Assembly (NCBI RefSeq): GCF_013149275.1
Contig: NZ_JABGNA010000002.1
Coordinates: 1-64,000, forward strand
Origin: Mucilaginibacter sp. SG564
GTDB lineage: Bacteria > Bacteroidota > Bacteroidia > Sphingobacteriales > Sphingobacteriaceae
DNA: 64,000 nt
Direction of reading: 5' to 3'
Position numbers and translations under genes: made by a program. How positions within the stretch are numbered: position 1 is the stretch's first letter; each line of letters begins with the position of its first letter. Positions 7,909-16,786 of this stretch are shown here, piece after piece. The notes beneath the pieces are model-generated. The model had not been told where the DNA came from. It was given only the letters and a program-made list of their open reading frames with translations, and did not search any database.

Positions 7909-8616
7909 TCACCCGTAGTTTGATTTTTTAACTAGGCGCTTAATATCTTTGATCCATATTTTTCGGCCATCCGTTTCCAAAATGTCTTCTTCCTTAAATT
8001 CCTTTAACAGGCGAATCACATTTTCCTGGGCGATCCCGGCCAAGCTGGCCAGATCCATCCTGGAGATATTCAAAATAATCTCTTGTTCACCGGATCCTTT
8101 ATCCTTAAACTTTTCCCTCAACACGATCAGTGCGATGGCAAGCCGTTCCGTCGCGGTTCTTTGCGAAATCACGGAAATACCATTGGCCAGCACACTAAAC
8201 TCATGGCTCAATGTTTTCAATAAGCGCCGGGCAAAAAGCGGCGATTTATCCAGAATAGTTAAAAAATCTTCTTTAGGAATAAAACTAACCAGGCTATCTT
8301 CCAATGTGGCGGCAGAATCAGGACAACGTTCTTCCGCTAAGACCGCATGGTACCCGATCAGCTCGCCTTTGTTGGCTACGTAGATGATCTGCTCCCTGCC
8401 ACTCCTGTCAACTTTATATTTTTTTATTTTCCCCTGGTGGATAAAATAAATACCGGAAGGCACAACACCTTCCTTGAAAATAATTTCCCCTTTTTGATAT
8501 TTCTGCGCTCCCTGCCGGGAGATCAAAAAGTTGTAATCTTCTTCTGAGAGGGTATTCAAAACAGACTGTGTTGTGAATTCCCATTTGTCAATCGGAAAAA
8601 TTCCAGATAGGCTCAT
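7909..8616 (-). CDS. Crp/Fnr-family transcriptional regulator
   Basis: This 235-residue regulator has a cyclic-nucleotide-binding-like beta-roll (about 25-130, including GEIIFKEGVVPSGIYFIHQG and GELIGYHAVL), a dimerisation helix (about 135-165) and a winged helix-turn-helix (about 175-225, ISRMDLASLAGIAQENVIRLL). No N-terminal four-Cys cluster is present, so it is not a classical iron-sulfur Fnr. The ligand is unknown. A TATCTTTG -7-like box lies on the minus strand at 8621-8628, only a few bases before the ATG, which would make the transcript nearly leaderless. Three Fnr-like sites occur within 5 kb, so it may regulate the surrounding metal and methyltransferase genes. Confidence 0.9.
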   Translation of the reverse strand: MSLSGIFPIDKWEFTTQSVLNTLSEEDYNFLISRQGAQKYQKGEIIFKEGVVPSGIYFIHQGKIKKYKVDRSGREQIIYVANKGELIGYHAVLAEERCPDSAATLEDSLVSFIPKEDFLTILDKSPLFARRLLKTLSHEFSVLANGISVISQRTATERLAIALIVLREKFKDKGSGEQEIILNISRMDLASLAGIAQENVIRLLKEFKEEDILETDGRKIWIKDIKRLVKKSNYG

Positions 8617-8726
8617 GTTACAAAGATACGAATTTATTAAAGCCTATTTGATAAGCTACCGCACGCTGTATACGTCAAACGCATAACTCACCGGGAAAAT
8701 ATAACGCTCCTATTTATCGGCAAAAA

Positions 8727-8740
8727 CTGATAAATATCAG
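8727..8740. promoter_or_regulatory. Candidate Crp/Fnr-type operator before the methyltransferase pair
   Basis: CTGAT-AAAT-ATCAG has perfect 5-bp arms and fits TGAT-N4-ATCA. It is between the divergent Crp/Fnr gene and the first methyltransferase, 60 nt before the proposed start at 8800. Confidence 0.5.
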
Positions 8741-8799
8741 CCAGCACGCTGATGTCATACCATGCCATTGCCGCTGCTATATGTCTAAATTTGTATACG

Positions 8800-9465
8800 A
8801 TGAAAGATGATCAGTTTTCGCCTCTGCCACTCGATCCCCAGGATCAGACCAAACCAGAAATAACCCGATCTCCAGAAAAAAAACTGATCAATGAACTCTT
8901 ATTCAGCGATGACACGGAATTTGATTGGCTATACCCAAAACAATTTCAATTGCTATCCCTCAAACATTTCACGTTGTTGCCTATTGCCCAAAAGGCCGCT
9001 GAGTTCCTGTCTTTACCCAACACCAGGGTGCTTGATATTGGTAGTGGCGCCGGTAAGTTCTGCTTAACTGCGGGTTATCATTTCCCAAAAACTTTTTTTT
9101 ATGGAGTGGAGCAAAGATATGAATTACATCATTTGGCAGAGAACATCAAAAGATATACGGATCTGCCCAATGTGAATTTCATTTACGGGAATGTCACCCA
9201 GATTAATTTTAAAGAGTTTGATCACTTCTATTTTTATAATTCATTCTTCGAGAATATTGATCAAATCAATAAAATTGATGATACGATCGAATTATCAGAG
9301 AGCCTATATAACTACTATACCCAATACCTTTATATGGCGCTGAGCGCAAAACCATCCGGAACACGCCTGGTCACTTTTCATAGTTTAGAACAGGAGATCC
9401 CTCCGGATTACAGGCTGGCAGATGTTTCCTATGATACTTTGCTAAAAATGTGGATCAAAGAATAG
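8800..9465 (+). CDS. Class I SAM-dependent methyltransferase, copy 1
   Basis: With the start at ATG 8800 the product has 221 residues; an in-frame ATG at 8752 would add 16 less plausible residues. Motif I is VLDIGSGAGKFCL, followed by the acidic loop FYGVEQR at the end of beta-2, and LPNVNFIYGN before motif IV. The place of the usual catalytic or aromatic motif reads FDHFYFYNSFFENI. The substrate is unknown. It is paralogous to the next gene (same FYFYN and KMWIKE ending), so the pair arose by tandem duplication, with extra N-terminal residues here. Family confidence is good; no role can be assigned. Confidence 0.8.
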   Translation: MKDDQFSPLPLDPQDQTKPEITRSPEKKLINELLFSDDTEFDWLYPKQFQLLSLKHFTLLPIAQKAAEFLSLPNTRVLDIGSGAGKFCLTAGYHFPKTFFYGVEQRYELHHLAENIKRYTDLPNVNFIYGNVTQINFKEFDHFYFYNSFFENIDQINKIDDTIELSESLYNYYTQYLYMALSAKPSGTRLVTFHSLEQEIPPDYRLADVSYDTLLKMWIKE

Positions 9466-9535
9466 TCCAAATGAATGTATTCAGATTTTAACTGCACCCT
9501 TCAGGAGTTTTGAAACCGATAGAAAAGACAGCAAT

Positions 9536-10129
9536 ATGCTTCATGATACGTTAAGTTCATCCCTTTTTCGTAAAGACCATGTTTTTGACGATCTGTATCC
9601 CGAACATATCCAGGCATTATCACCTATGCACTGGACCTCCGTTAACATCGCAAAAAAAGCGGGCGAATTCCTGGCCATTCCAAATGCCAAAGTATTGGAC
9701 ATCGGGAGCGGTGTCGGAAAGTTCTGTCTGGTAGCTGGTTTTTTCCATCCGGAAACGACGTTTTACGGTATTGAACAACGGAGCGAACTATTTACTTTCG
9801 CAGAAATAGCCAGGGAGGAAATTGATTTGCCCAATGTAAATTTCATTCACGGCAACCTGACTGAACTGGACTTTGACGATTACGATCACTTTTATTTTTA
9901 TAACCCTTTTTACGAAAATATCGAACCCGACAGCCGGATCGATTATGCGGTAAAAACTTCATTTGAACTTTATGATCGCTATAGCCGGTTTGTTTACGAA
10001 ATGCTGGATAAAAAGCCCGCGGAAACAAGGCTGGTAACATTCCATGGCACTGATAGCCAGGTTCCGCCAAGTTATCAGTTGGTCAGTAATTCCTATAGTC
10101 GGTTCCTGAAAATGTGGATCAAGGAATGA
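9536..10129 (+). CDS. Class I SAM-dependent methyltransferase, copy 2
   Basis: This 197-residue protein is homologous to the preceding gene along its whole length. It shares motif I (VLDIGSGVGKFCLVAGF), the FYGIEQRSEL acidic loop, LPNVNFIHGN, DHFYFYNPFYENI and the terminal FLKMWIKE. It lacks the roughly 25-residue N-terminal extension of copy 1. The two genes lie 70 bp apart on the same strand and are probably co-transcribed. Divergence is substantial, so the duplication is not recent and the copies may differ in substrate. The substrate is unknown. Confidence 0.8.
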   Translation: MLHDTLSSSLFRKDHVFDDLYPEHIQALSPMHWTSVNIAKKAGEFLAIPNAKVLDIGSGVGKFCLVAGFFHPETTFYGIEQRSELFTFAEIAREEIDLPNVNFIHGNLTELDFDDYDHFYFYNPFYENIEPDSRIDYAVKTSFELYDRYSRFVYEMLDKKPAETRLVTFHGTDSQVPPSYQLVSNSYSRFLKMWIKE

Positions 10130-10193
10130 GTTCCAGGATCGGTATAGTAATTCATTGGTTTATAAAAGAAGCACCGCATTGATAAAATAAATC

Positions 10194-10619
10194 ATGGAAA
10201 GAACGTCAAAATCATGGGCTATGCTGCACGCCAAATGCCCGCGCTGTCGTCGGGGAAATATGTTTGAGGGGGCAACGTACAGCCTGGGTTCCAACAGGAT
10301 CAACCTGAATTGCCCGCATTGCCAGATGGTTTTTGAAATTGAACCGGGTTATTTCTACGCGGCGATGTATGTGAGCTATGCTATGAATGTTGCAGAGGGA
10401 GGATTTTTATGGGTAGCTACCTTTCTGATCACCGGAAATAACGACTCACCCTGGCTATATCTTGCCACCATCCTGGGCGGTTTGTTCATTCTTTCACCGC
10501 TGAATTTCCGTTACTCCCGTGTGATATTGCTTTACTGGCTGTCACCAAAGGTGCATTATCATCCCGAACTGGACACGGATACGCCGGTTGACGGAAATAA
10601 ATATAAATGGTTTAAATAA
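10194..10619 (+). CDS. DUF983 zinc-ribbon membrane protein
   Basis: This 141-residue protein has an N-terminal zinc ribbon (CPRCRRGNMFEG, then CPHCQ; two CxxC pairs) and two hydrophobic helices at about 55-80 and 88-110. This is the DUF983 pattern. The molecular function of the family is not established. The stop overlaps the start of the SulP gene by one base (TAATG), so the two are translationally coupled and probably one operon. Confidence 0.85.
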   Translation: MERTSKSWAMLHAKCPRCRRGNMFEGATYSLGSNRINLNCPHCQMVFEIEPGYFYAAMYVSYAMNVAEGGFLWVATFLITGNNDSPWLYLATILGGLFILSPLNFRYSRVILLYWLSPKVHYHPELDTDTPVDGNKYKWFK

Positions 10620-12304
10620 TGAACAGCATGACGAATTTGTTCAGACCAAAGCTGATCGACACCCTTAAGAATTACACCCTGGCGCAATTTTATAAAGATG
10701 TTGTTGCCGGTGTAATTGTAGGTATCGTGGCCTTACCTTTAGCTATAGCTTTTGCCATAGCTTCTGGTGTATCACCTGAAAAAGGAATTTTTACCGCTAT
10801 TATTGCCGGGCTGGTCATCTCGGCATTAGGAGGCAGCCGGGTACAGATCGGTGGCCCGACTGGCGCCTTTATCGTCATTGTTTATGGAATCGTCCAGCAG
10901 TTCGGTGTCAGCGGTTTAGTTATCGCCACCTTTATAGCCGGGATACTACTGATCATCATGGGTGTGGCCAAATTAGGCAATACTATCAAATACATTCCCT
11001 ATCCCCTGATCATTGGTTTTACCACCGGGATCGCTGTCATCATTTTTTCCTCCGAGATCAAAGATTTTTTGGGGCTGAAAATGGGAAGTGTTCCAGCTGA
11101 TTTTATCAGCAAGTGGCAGGATTATGGACAGCACCTGTCTTCTGTAAATCTATATGCCCTGTTTATCGGGGTTTTTACCTTGTTGGTCGTTTTGCTGTGG
11201 CCCAAAGTAACCCATAAGATCCCGGGCTCACTGATCGCTATTGTGATCAGCACATGGGTAGTTTGGTTCTTTCATCTTCCTGTAGAAACCATTGGCAGTC
11301 GTTTCGGGGCTATCCCTTCTGCTTTACCACACCCGGTAATTCCCGGCGTCAGTATGGCGACCATTCAGCAATTGATCCGGCCTGCTTTTACCATCGCATT
11401 GCTGGGCAGTATTGAGTCTTTATTATCAGCGGTTGTCGCGGATGGCATGACCGGCGGGACCCACCGGTCTAATACAGAACTGATCGCTCAGGGACTGGCG
11501 AATATCTGTTCTTCTATTTTTGGAGGCATCCCCGCAACCGGTGCGATTGCAAGAACAGCCACTAACGTTAAAAACGGTGGGCGAACACCCATTGCTGGGA
11601 TTATCCACGCTGTCACCCTGCTCCTGATCATGCTTTTTGTAGGCAAATGGGCTGCGCTGATCCCGATGGCGACACTCGCAGGGATATTGATCGTGGTCGC
11701 CTGGAATATGAGCGAGCTGGGAAATTTTATAGCTGTATTTAAAGGCTCTAAAAGTGATGCCGCCGTTTTACTGACCACCTTCGGGCTAACTGTACTAGTG
11801 GACCTGACCGTAGCTATTGAAATCGGAATGATCCTGGCTGCCTTCCTGTTTATGCGCAAAATGATGCAAACAAGTTCTGTACAGCAAGCTGTCTTTTCAG
11901 CAGATCAGCTAACTGACCTGGAACTTAACCCGGAAGTCATTCCAGCCGGGGTTGATGTATTTGAGATCAACGGTCCTCTGTTTTTTGGCGCGGCCTATAA
12001 ATTTAAAGACGCGATGAAAGTACTGGAGAAGCCCGCTAGGGTATTGATCATCCGGATGCGGAACGTACCTGTTATTGATGCAACCGGTATCAGGGTATTG
12101 CGGGATGTTCACCAGGAAATAAAAAAGAAAGGAACAAAACTCATCCTTTCCGAGGTGAATAGTGAACAGGTAATGGCTGAGTTAAAAAGAGCGCGTTTGT
12201 TATTTCAAATAGGGAAAGGCAATACCGGTGATACGTTTGAGAAAGCTTTAAAACGGGCGAACGACATTTTATCAAAAGCGGTCATCTACCAAATGCATAA
12301 ATAG
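10619..12304 (+). CDS. SulP-family anion transporter with STAS domain
   Basis: This 561-residue protein has a membrane part of about 10-14 helices beginning KDVVAGVIVGIVALPLAIAF. It contains the SulP signature region SRVQIGGPTGAFIVIVYGIV and IPATGAIARTATNVKNGGRTP, and a C-terminal STAS domain at about 440-550 (VRVLIIRMRNVPVIDATGIR-like, with the conserved D-T/A-G). SulP proteins carry sulfate, bicarbonate or dicarboxylates across the inner membrane. Bicarbonate is possible because a carbonic anhydrase operon lies in the same window, but not adjacent, so the substrate is open. It is coupled to DUF983 by a one-base overlap. Conjugative-element DNA starts within 10 bp of its stop. Confidence 0.9.
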   Translation: MNSMTNLFRPKLIDTLKNYTLAQFYKDVVAGVIVGIVALPLAIAFAIASGVSPEKGIFTAIIAGLVISALGGSRVQIGGPTGAFIVIVYGIVQQFGVSGLVIATFIAGILLIIMGVAKLGNTIKYIPYPLIIGFTTGIAVIIFSSEIKDFLGLKMGSVPADFISKWQDYGQHLSSVNLYALFIGVFTLLVVLLWPKVTHKIPGSLIAIVISTWVVWFFHLPVETIGSRFGAIPSALPHPVIPGVSMATIQQLIRPAFTIALLGSIESLLSAVVADGMTGGTHRSNTELIAQGLANICSSIFGGIPATGAIARTATNVKNGGRTPIAGIIHAVTLLLIMLFVGKWAALIPMATLAGILIVVAWNMSELGNFIAVFKGSKSDAAVLLTTFGLTVLVDLTVAIEIGMILAAFLFMRKMMQTSSVQQAVFSADQLTDLELNPEVIPAGVDVFEINGPLFFGAAYKFKDAMKVLEKPARVLIIRMRNVPVIDATGIRVLRDVHQEIKKKGTKLILSEVNSEQVMAELKRARLLFQIGKGNTGDTFEKALKRANDILSKAVIYQMHK

Positions 12305-12308
12305 CACA

Positions 12309-12406
12309 CTGCTAATAGACAGTCGGGTGTTGGCCTGCAGTTCCGCTATGGCATGGTGTATGTCCCGGTGCCCGGTGCTAATCGTAATTTTCACCAGTAA
12401 AAACAT
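12309..12406 (-). pseudogene. Truncated copy of the small conjugative-element gene found at 41284-41442
   Basis: From ATG 12406 the frame matches the first 32 or so residues of the 52-aa frame in repeat copy 2 (KITISTGHRDIHHAIAELQ), then runs into SulP antisense sequence at about 12309 and stops at 12272. Five of the six base differences between the copies are synonymous in this frame and the sixth is Val/Ile, which supports the frame being a real gene. Confidence 0.55.
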
Positions 12407-12545
12407 TTTGTCTGTCATCATTTTCGTAAGTATTTAAGAACTCGTTGAATTCAAATCTGAATTTGGCCGGGTCTTCCGCAGCCAGTTTTGCAGCGTAGCC
12501 GTCCCAAAATATTTGGTCGGTCAGTTCGATAAATTGCTCGTACAT
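12378..12545 (-). CDS. Small hypothetical protein of a conjugative element, copy 1
   Basis: The start chosen is ATG 12545 (MYEQFIELTDQIFWDGYAAK), giving 55 residues; the upstream in-frame ATG at 12602 lies inside the terminator hairpin and is rejected. The product is acidic and mostly helical with no known domain. It differs from copy 2 at 41414-41581 by one residue (Ala/Val). It follows the 199-aa gene on the same strand, separated by a hairpin. Conservation of the frame in both copies supports coding. Confidence 0.65.
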   Translation of the reverse strand: MYEQFIELTDQIFWDGYAAKLAAEDPAKFRFEFNEFLNTYENDDRQNVFTGENYD

Positions 12546-12579
12546 CTTAATTCCTGTTTTTGGTAAACCGTAAAAAATA

Positions 12580-12599
12580 CTCCCGGCAACAGCCGGGAG
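12580..12599 (-). terminator. Hairpin terminator after the 199-aa gene, copy 1
   Basis: CTCCCGGC-AACA-GCCGGGAG is a perfect 8-bp stem with a tetraloop. On the minus strand TATTTTTTA follows. It ends the 199-aa gene and may act as an attenuator before the 55-aa gene. The same hairpin is at 41616-41635. Confidence 0.75.
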
Positions 12600-12608
12600 C
12601 ATCCGCCT

Positions 12609-13208
12609 TTAAGCATTTGGAAGCACGATATTGGCTTCGATCTCCGCCAGTTTCTCATGGCAGGCATCAAAAATGAATTGCGCCACCATGCGGATAAGGC
12701 CGGGTGTATTGGTGGTAAAATCCCTGCCCTTGTCATCTTTAATGATCAGTTTGCAGCCCTGATAAGGGTTGCTTTCCAGTTCGTCATTTTCTTCCACCAG
12801 TTTCACCTCAAAATCTTCGAGTAATTTGATGCGGGCAATCAGGGCCAATCGCTGAATACTCCTGCGGTGCAGGTCGTTGACGGTTTTAATAGTTTGTTCC
12901 AAGTTCATCACCGGTTTGATGTATTTCACTTCTGCTTTTGGCTCCGGGCCGTTCAGTTCCTGTTTCTCGGTTGTGGCTGAATTGTTAAGGGGTTGGTTAT
13001 CGCCGGCAGCGGGCTGAACGGTCTTAACTTCGGCACCATCGGCTTTCGCAGCTTCCTGCGCAGTGCCAGGGTTTTGATTTTTAAGGGGTTCATCATTTTT
13101 GGCTTTGCCCGGAATATTCGGGCGGTTTTCAGTTTTTGCGGGATTTGTTCCTTTGGCACCGGCAGCAGCAACTTGTACTTCCTTTGCATTTTTTTCTGCG
13201 TTTTGCAT
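12609..13208 (-). CDS. Conserved hypothetical protein of Bacteroidetes conjugative elements, copy 1
   Basis: This 199-residue protein has a low-complexity Ala/Lys/Pro/Gln-rich N-terminal half (1-95), probably disordered, and a compact C-terminal domain (about 98-199). The C-terminal domain begins NLEQTIKTVNDLHRRSIQRL and contains the beta segment GCKLIIKDDKGRDFTTNT. No known domain is recognised. It differs from copy 2 by two residues. Such genes cluster with DUF932 genes on conjugative elements, which copy 2 shows here. Its molecular role is unknown. Confidence 0.7.
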   Translation of the reverse strand: MQNAEKNAKEVQVAAAGAKGTNPAKTENRPNIPGKAKNDEPLKNQNPGTAQEAAKADGAEVKTVQPAAGDNQPLNNSATTEKQELNGPEPKAEVKYIKPVMNLEQTIKTVNDLHRRSIQRLALIARIKLLEDFEVKLVEENDELESNPYQGCKLIIKDDKGRDFTTNTPGLIRMVAQFIFDACHEKLAEIEANIVLPNA

Positions 13209-13648
13209 GATTAAAAAATTAAGTGTTAAAAAATCTGTTTATTCTTTTCTCTTTCAACCCTTTCCCTTAAAAGCTTTTTTTAAAAGAAAAAGGAAAAAAA
13301 GAAAGCGATACAAGGTGCCTGGCAGAGGCAAAAAGGAAAAGGAATAAGTCCCGCAGGGTGGCGCGCCAAAAAAAATAACAGGCGCCATTATGCCGGAAGC
13401 TTTTTGCTGTTGTTGCAGCAATCGCCGCACTAAAGGCACAACTTGGCTGCCTTTTTTTCCTTCTTTTGAAAAAAATGAAGGTCTTCCTGTAATGTTGTCT
13501 TTACAAAAAAGCAAGTGCCTGTCTGCCGGATCATGGATATCAGGCAGCGGGGCGGGGATACGGCAGGCAGGCTTTTGCCTGAAGCGGAAAAAATGGCTGA
13601 GGGAATGAACGGAATGTAATGGAGCAAATGAGCGAAGCGATCTACTGT

Positions 13649-13819
13649 GAATATTCCGGAGGCCTTGATCATCCAGGTTCTGGAATCGGGGACCAATAGT
13701 TCTGCAACACTTTGACCATATTAAATCATTGATCAATAATCGCAACTTTTCAAAGCGATAAACACAAAGCGCAGCTCTAAATGGCACAGAACCACCTGAT
13801 CAAGGCCTTCGGAACGTCC
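13649..13819. mobile_element. ~170-bp terminal-inverted-repeat element, diverged copy E
   Basis: The left end GAATATTCCGGAGGCCTTGA and the right end, read in reverse complement as CGTTCCGAAGGCCTTGATCA, are imperfect inverted repeats. Internally it keeps CACTTTGACCAT at the position seen in the intact copies at 33728 and 39911. It starts 10 bp after the end of the 1.33-kb repeat. It has no coding capacity. It is older and more diverged than copies A and B. Confidence 0.55.
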
Positions 13820-13983
13820 AGGTAGGACGCCCCTATAGTATAAAAAATGCCGCTCTACGAGTGGCTGTTATCTTATGTAAAAGTTTAACAATGCCGACTA
13901 GCAAAATATCGGGGACGGCTGTTTGCCCGACAATGAAAATGAACATCCATTTGGTGAGATCTGCTTTTACCTCAGCAAGATCA

Positions 13984-14152
13984 GAAAATTCCGGCATGCT
14001 TGACCATGCTGTTCCCTTCCCGTTAGACCAGCGAGGTATGTTGGGAATATCAAATTCCAAATATATAACTCAGGAAGATAACGTGGTCACAGTGTAAGAG
14101 AAAGTCCCGAACACTTCGCCGGAACGCATTGATCAAAGGCTCGGGAATATCC
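13984..14152 (-). mobile_element. ~170-bp terminal-inverted-repeat element, diverged copy C
   Basis: Read on the minus strand it begins GGATATTCCCGAGCCTTTGA, passes a TTACACTGTGACCACGTTAT block and ends CATGGTCAAGCATGCCGGAA. This is collinear with copies A and B over its full length (169 bp), with many substitutions. It lies 110 bp from the end of the truncated GH2 gene. Confidence 0.65.
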
Positions 14153-14262
14153 ATTTAGGTACCCAACACTTATGAGTAAAGGAAATTTTTCCTGCACCAT
14201 TATTGATTGGCAGAACAAAACATAAATAACACTTAATATTTTCATCTTCATAATGAATTATA

Positions 14263-15882
14263 TTACCATTTTAATGCTTTGATATTGAAGATAGCCTCCG
14301 ATAAACCAGATGAATTAACCGTCAACTTAATATCACCGGCATGGTGCGTACTTCTGATTACAACCTGCGCACGTCCGTGCCATGCTTTTCTTGTATCTCC
14401 AACATACGTATCTGTGTCTTTCATATCCCCATTGGCTACCCCTGCAATTGTGCCGGGCCCCTCAATTTTGAAAAGCAGACGATTGGCCGCATTGGGCTGC
14501 AGAATATCATCCTTGTCGGTTAGCTCCACTGTAACAAAACACAAGTCCTGTCCGTTAGCCATTATCTCTTTTCTATCAGCAGTTAGTTTGACCTTTGAAG
14601 CATCGCCGGAAGTTTGCAACACGGTTGATTCCATTTCTTTACCCTTATCTACGCCAATTGCCTTCAAATGGCCGGGTGAATAAGGCACCGTAAACTCAGC
14701 TTTATGTTCCTGTTCTTCAGTCGTCGGCTTTTCACCAATGAGTTTGTCGTTTAAGTAAAGACGTACACTGGGATACTTTGAATAAACTTCCACATTAATT
14801 GGTTTTCCCACATATTCAGGCCAGGTCCAGCTTTCCCAGGTGGGCCACACTGCCCACCATGTAGTCTTAATCTCAAGCGGATCCGGATCAGGTTCGCGAA
14901 CTGCCATGTAAAGCTTCTCAGTGTTATTGTATAAAAGGTTACGATAATGCGAAATAGGTTTTCTCCACCCTATCAAATCAATGTCGCCACAATAGGCACC
15001 ATGCCAGGGAAAAAAATCATGTTCCCAGTGTTCACCGGGCACATCGCCCGAATAATACCAACGGCCTATTCCTGATTCCCCAAGATAATCCATAGCCGTC
15101 CAAACAGAATCTCCAATAACATAATTGTTATTGGTTACCAGCTTCCAATTTGCAAAAGCATCCTTGGGATACGATTCTGTTTGAACGATTATCCTTGAAG
15201 GAACCCGCTGATGATCGGCGGCAGCATTCCATAAATGGTAATTATAACCGGCTACATCATGAACTGCCATAAGCGAATCCATAATTGCCCAATCTTTGCC
15301 TTTTTCCACAACCGCCGATGTTACCGGCCGCACTGTATCTATTTTTTTTATGGCACCTACAAGCATTTTGGCTGTTTCTACAGCCCCCGGAGTGCCTCTC
15401 TCTACTATTTCATTACCAATACTCCACATCATAATTGAGGGATGGTTGCGATCCCTCAAAACCATCGCATTTAAATCGCATTTCCACCATTGGTCAAAAT
15501 ATTGGGCATAATCCTGTTTGTTTTTACCAACCTTCCAACAATCAAACGATTCGTCAACCACCAACAAGCCTAATCTGTCGCAAGCATTTAAAAAAGCTTC
15601 AGAAGGTGGGGCATGAGAAGTTCTTACCGCGTTGAATCCCGCTGCTTTAAGTAACTCAACCTTGCGCTCCTCTGCCCGATCAAAAGCGGCACCACCCAGG
15701 CAGCCGTTGTCATGGTGTACACATCCGCCGTTCAGTTTTGTTGTTTTACCATTAAGCTGAAACCCATTTTCAGGCGTAAATTTTATGGAACGTATACCAA
15801 AACTCGTTTCAGTTTTGTCAACTACATTTTTGTTTCGTAGAATCTGTATCTGCGCGTTATATAGATGGGGTGTTTCCGGCGT
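14263..15882 (-). pseudogene. Glycoside hydrolase family 2 (beta-galactosidase-like), N-terminally truncated
   Basis: The frame is open from the scar at about 15882 to the stop at 14263, about 540 residues. It begins in the middle of the immunoglobulin-like domain (PETPHLYNAQIQI), then has the GH2 barrel with GGCVHHDNG, AVRTSHAPPSEAFLNACDRL, the acid/base region SIGNEIVERG (Asn-Glu) and the nucleophile region IVQTESYP (Glu). C-terminal beta domains follow. The N-terminal sugar-binding domain and start codon are missing, so a secreted product cannot be made normally; ATG-like starts inside would remove part of the barrel. It meets a reversed alpha/beta-hydrolase fragment head to head. Confidence 0.8.
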
Positions 15883-16379
15883 CCGGGGGTGTCGCCCTTC
15901 AAGTGGCTATCACCCATCCTGAACTTGTAAGGCATTTAATTTTGGCCTGCACTTCCTACAGCCCTGAAGGCAACAATATGGTAAATCCAGATAATTTGAA
16001 ACTAAAAAAAGCAACAGACGTAAATCAATCTGTATGGAGAAAAAATTATAATAAGATAGCCCCGGATTCTACAAAATGGCCTAAACTGCTCGAAAAAGTC
16101 TATGGTATTATGGGATCATGGAAGGGTTTCCAGCCAAGCGATATTAAGAATTTAAAATCACCCACACTGCTGATATTTGGTGATGGAGATTTAGGTACTC
16201 CAGAGCACCAGATAGCAATGTTCAGGCTTTTAGGTGGAGGTAATTGGGGCAACCTTTATGAGCTCCCTAATGAGCAGCTCGCAATTCTTCCTGGCACGTC
16301 ACATGTAACTATGGTTGACCAGACAGACCTGTTGATTCCCATTGTTACCAAATTTCTGAAAACCCCAGATTCAAAATAG
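15882..16379 (+). pseudogene. Alpha/beta hydrolase, C-terminal two thirds
   Basis: Homology begins at SGGVALQVAITHPELV, just after the position of the catalytic Ser elbow (normally GxSxGG), and continues through LKSPTLLIFGDGD (catalytic Asp region) to GTSHVTMVDQ (catalytic His). The Ser itself and the N-terminal beta sheet are lost. A GTG at 15870 would allow a 169-residue product that includes reversed GH2 sequence, but it would be catalytically dead. It ends at TAG 16379. The scar with the GH2 fragment lies at 15879-15885. Confidence 0.75.
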
Positions 16380-16531
16380 CATAATATGCTTTATATCAAG
16401 ATTATATTAATTAAAACTGACATTCCGCTAAACACCGTACAGTTTCACTAAACCAAGCTATAGCTGTTGATTCGGAAAATTGTTTAGATGACGATTTAAT
16501 TTATCCGGATAATTTAACCTTTCATAATAAG

Positions 16532-16786
16532 ATGCAAGATAATGTCGAAGATCTAGACCCCAGGCTTATGTATCTATTTATGGCCTACTATAATAATAAC
16601 GCTAATGAACAGGAAATAGATGAGCTATTTCAAATTCTTGCGTCCAGTATAATTAATGATTTAACCCTTATCCGGCTTATGGCTTACGCATGGAAAAATA
16701 CTTCCGCGAAATACGACATCTTTACTTTTGAGAAAAGTAACAAGATATTAGAAAACATTATCAGAAAAACACTGCCGGAACCATGA
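16532..16786 (+). CDS. Small protein resembling the N-terminus of FecR-type anti-sigma factors
   Basis: This 84-residue acidic helical protein reads DPRLMYLFMAYYNNNANEQE and later FTFEKSNKILENIIRK. The pattern L-x-x-LF-x-x-YxNxxAxxxEIDELF and the ending S-x-K-ILxxIIxK resemble the first 85 residues of Bacteroidetes FecR anti-sigma factors, just before their transmembrane helix. No membrane or periplasmic part follows and no ECF sigma factor is adjacent. It may be a remnant or an orphan cytosolic anti-sigma domain. Identity is tentative. Confidence 0.45.
   Translation: MQDNVEDLDPRLMYLFMAYYNNNANEQEIDELFQILASSIINDLTLIRLMAYAWKNTSAKYDIFTFEKSNKILENIIRKTLPEP

Larger units (their letters stand above)
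12309..13639. repeat. 1.33-kb direct repeat, copy 1 (conjugative-element segment)
   Basis: This stretch is nearly identical to 41345-42674 in the same orientation, about 29.0 kb away. It carries a truncated 52-aa frame, a 55-aa gene, a 199-aa gene and the upstream AT-rich leader. Homology begins 5 bp after the SulP stop and ends at ATGAGCGAAGCG, after which a 170-bp element begins. Relative to copy 2 it lacks the DUF932 gene, so it is a broken-off piece. Confidence 0.9.
13209..14262. other. Non-coding stretch: repeat leader plus two 170-bp elements
   Basis: The first 430 bp (to 13639) are the AT-rich leader upstream of the 199-aa gene within the direct repeat. After that lie two diverged copies of the ~170-bp terminal-inverted-repeat element (13649-13819 and 13984-14152), a 164-bp spacer between them, and 110 bp with nothing recognisable before the GH2 stop. 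No gene is seen. Confidence 0.6.

Noticed and set aside
7949..8383. 144-codon plus-strand frame inside the Crp/Fnr gene
   Set aside because: Antisense shadow of a well-supported regulator.
13254..13787. 177-codon frame on the minus strand in the repeat leader
   Set aside because: Composition is low-complexity F/L/S-rich from an A/T tract; copy 2 of the repeat does not keep the frame, so it is not a gene.
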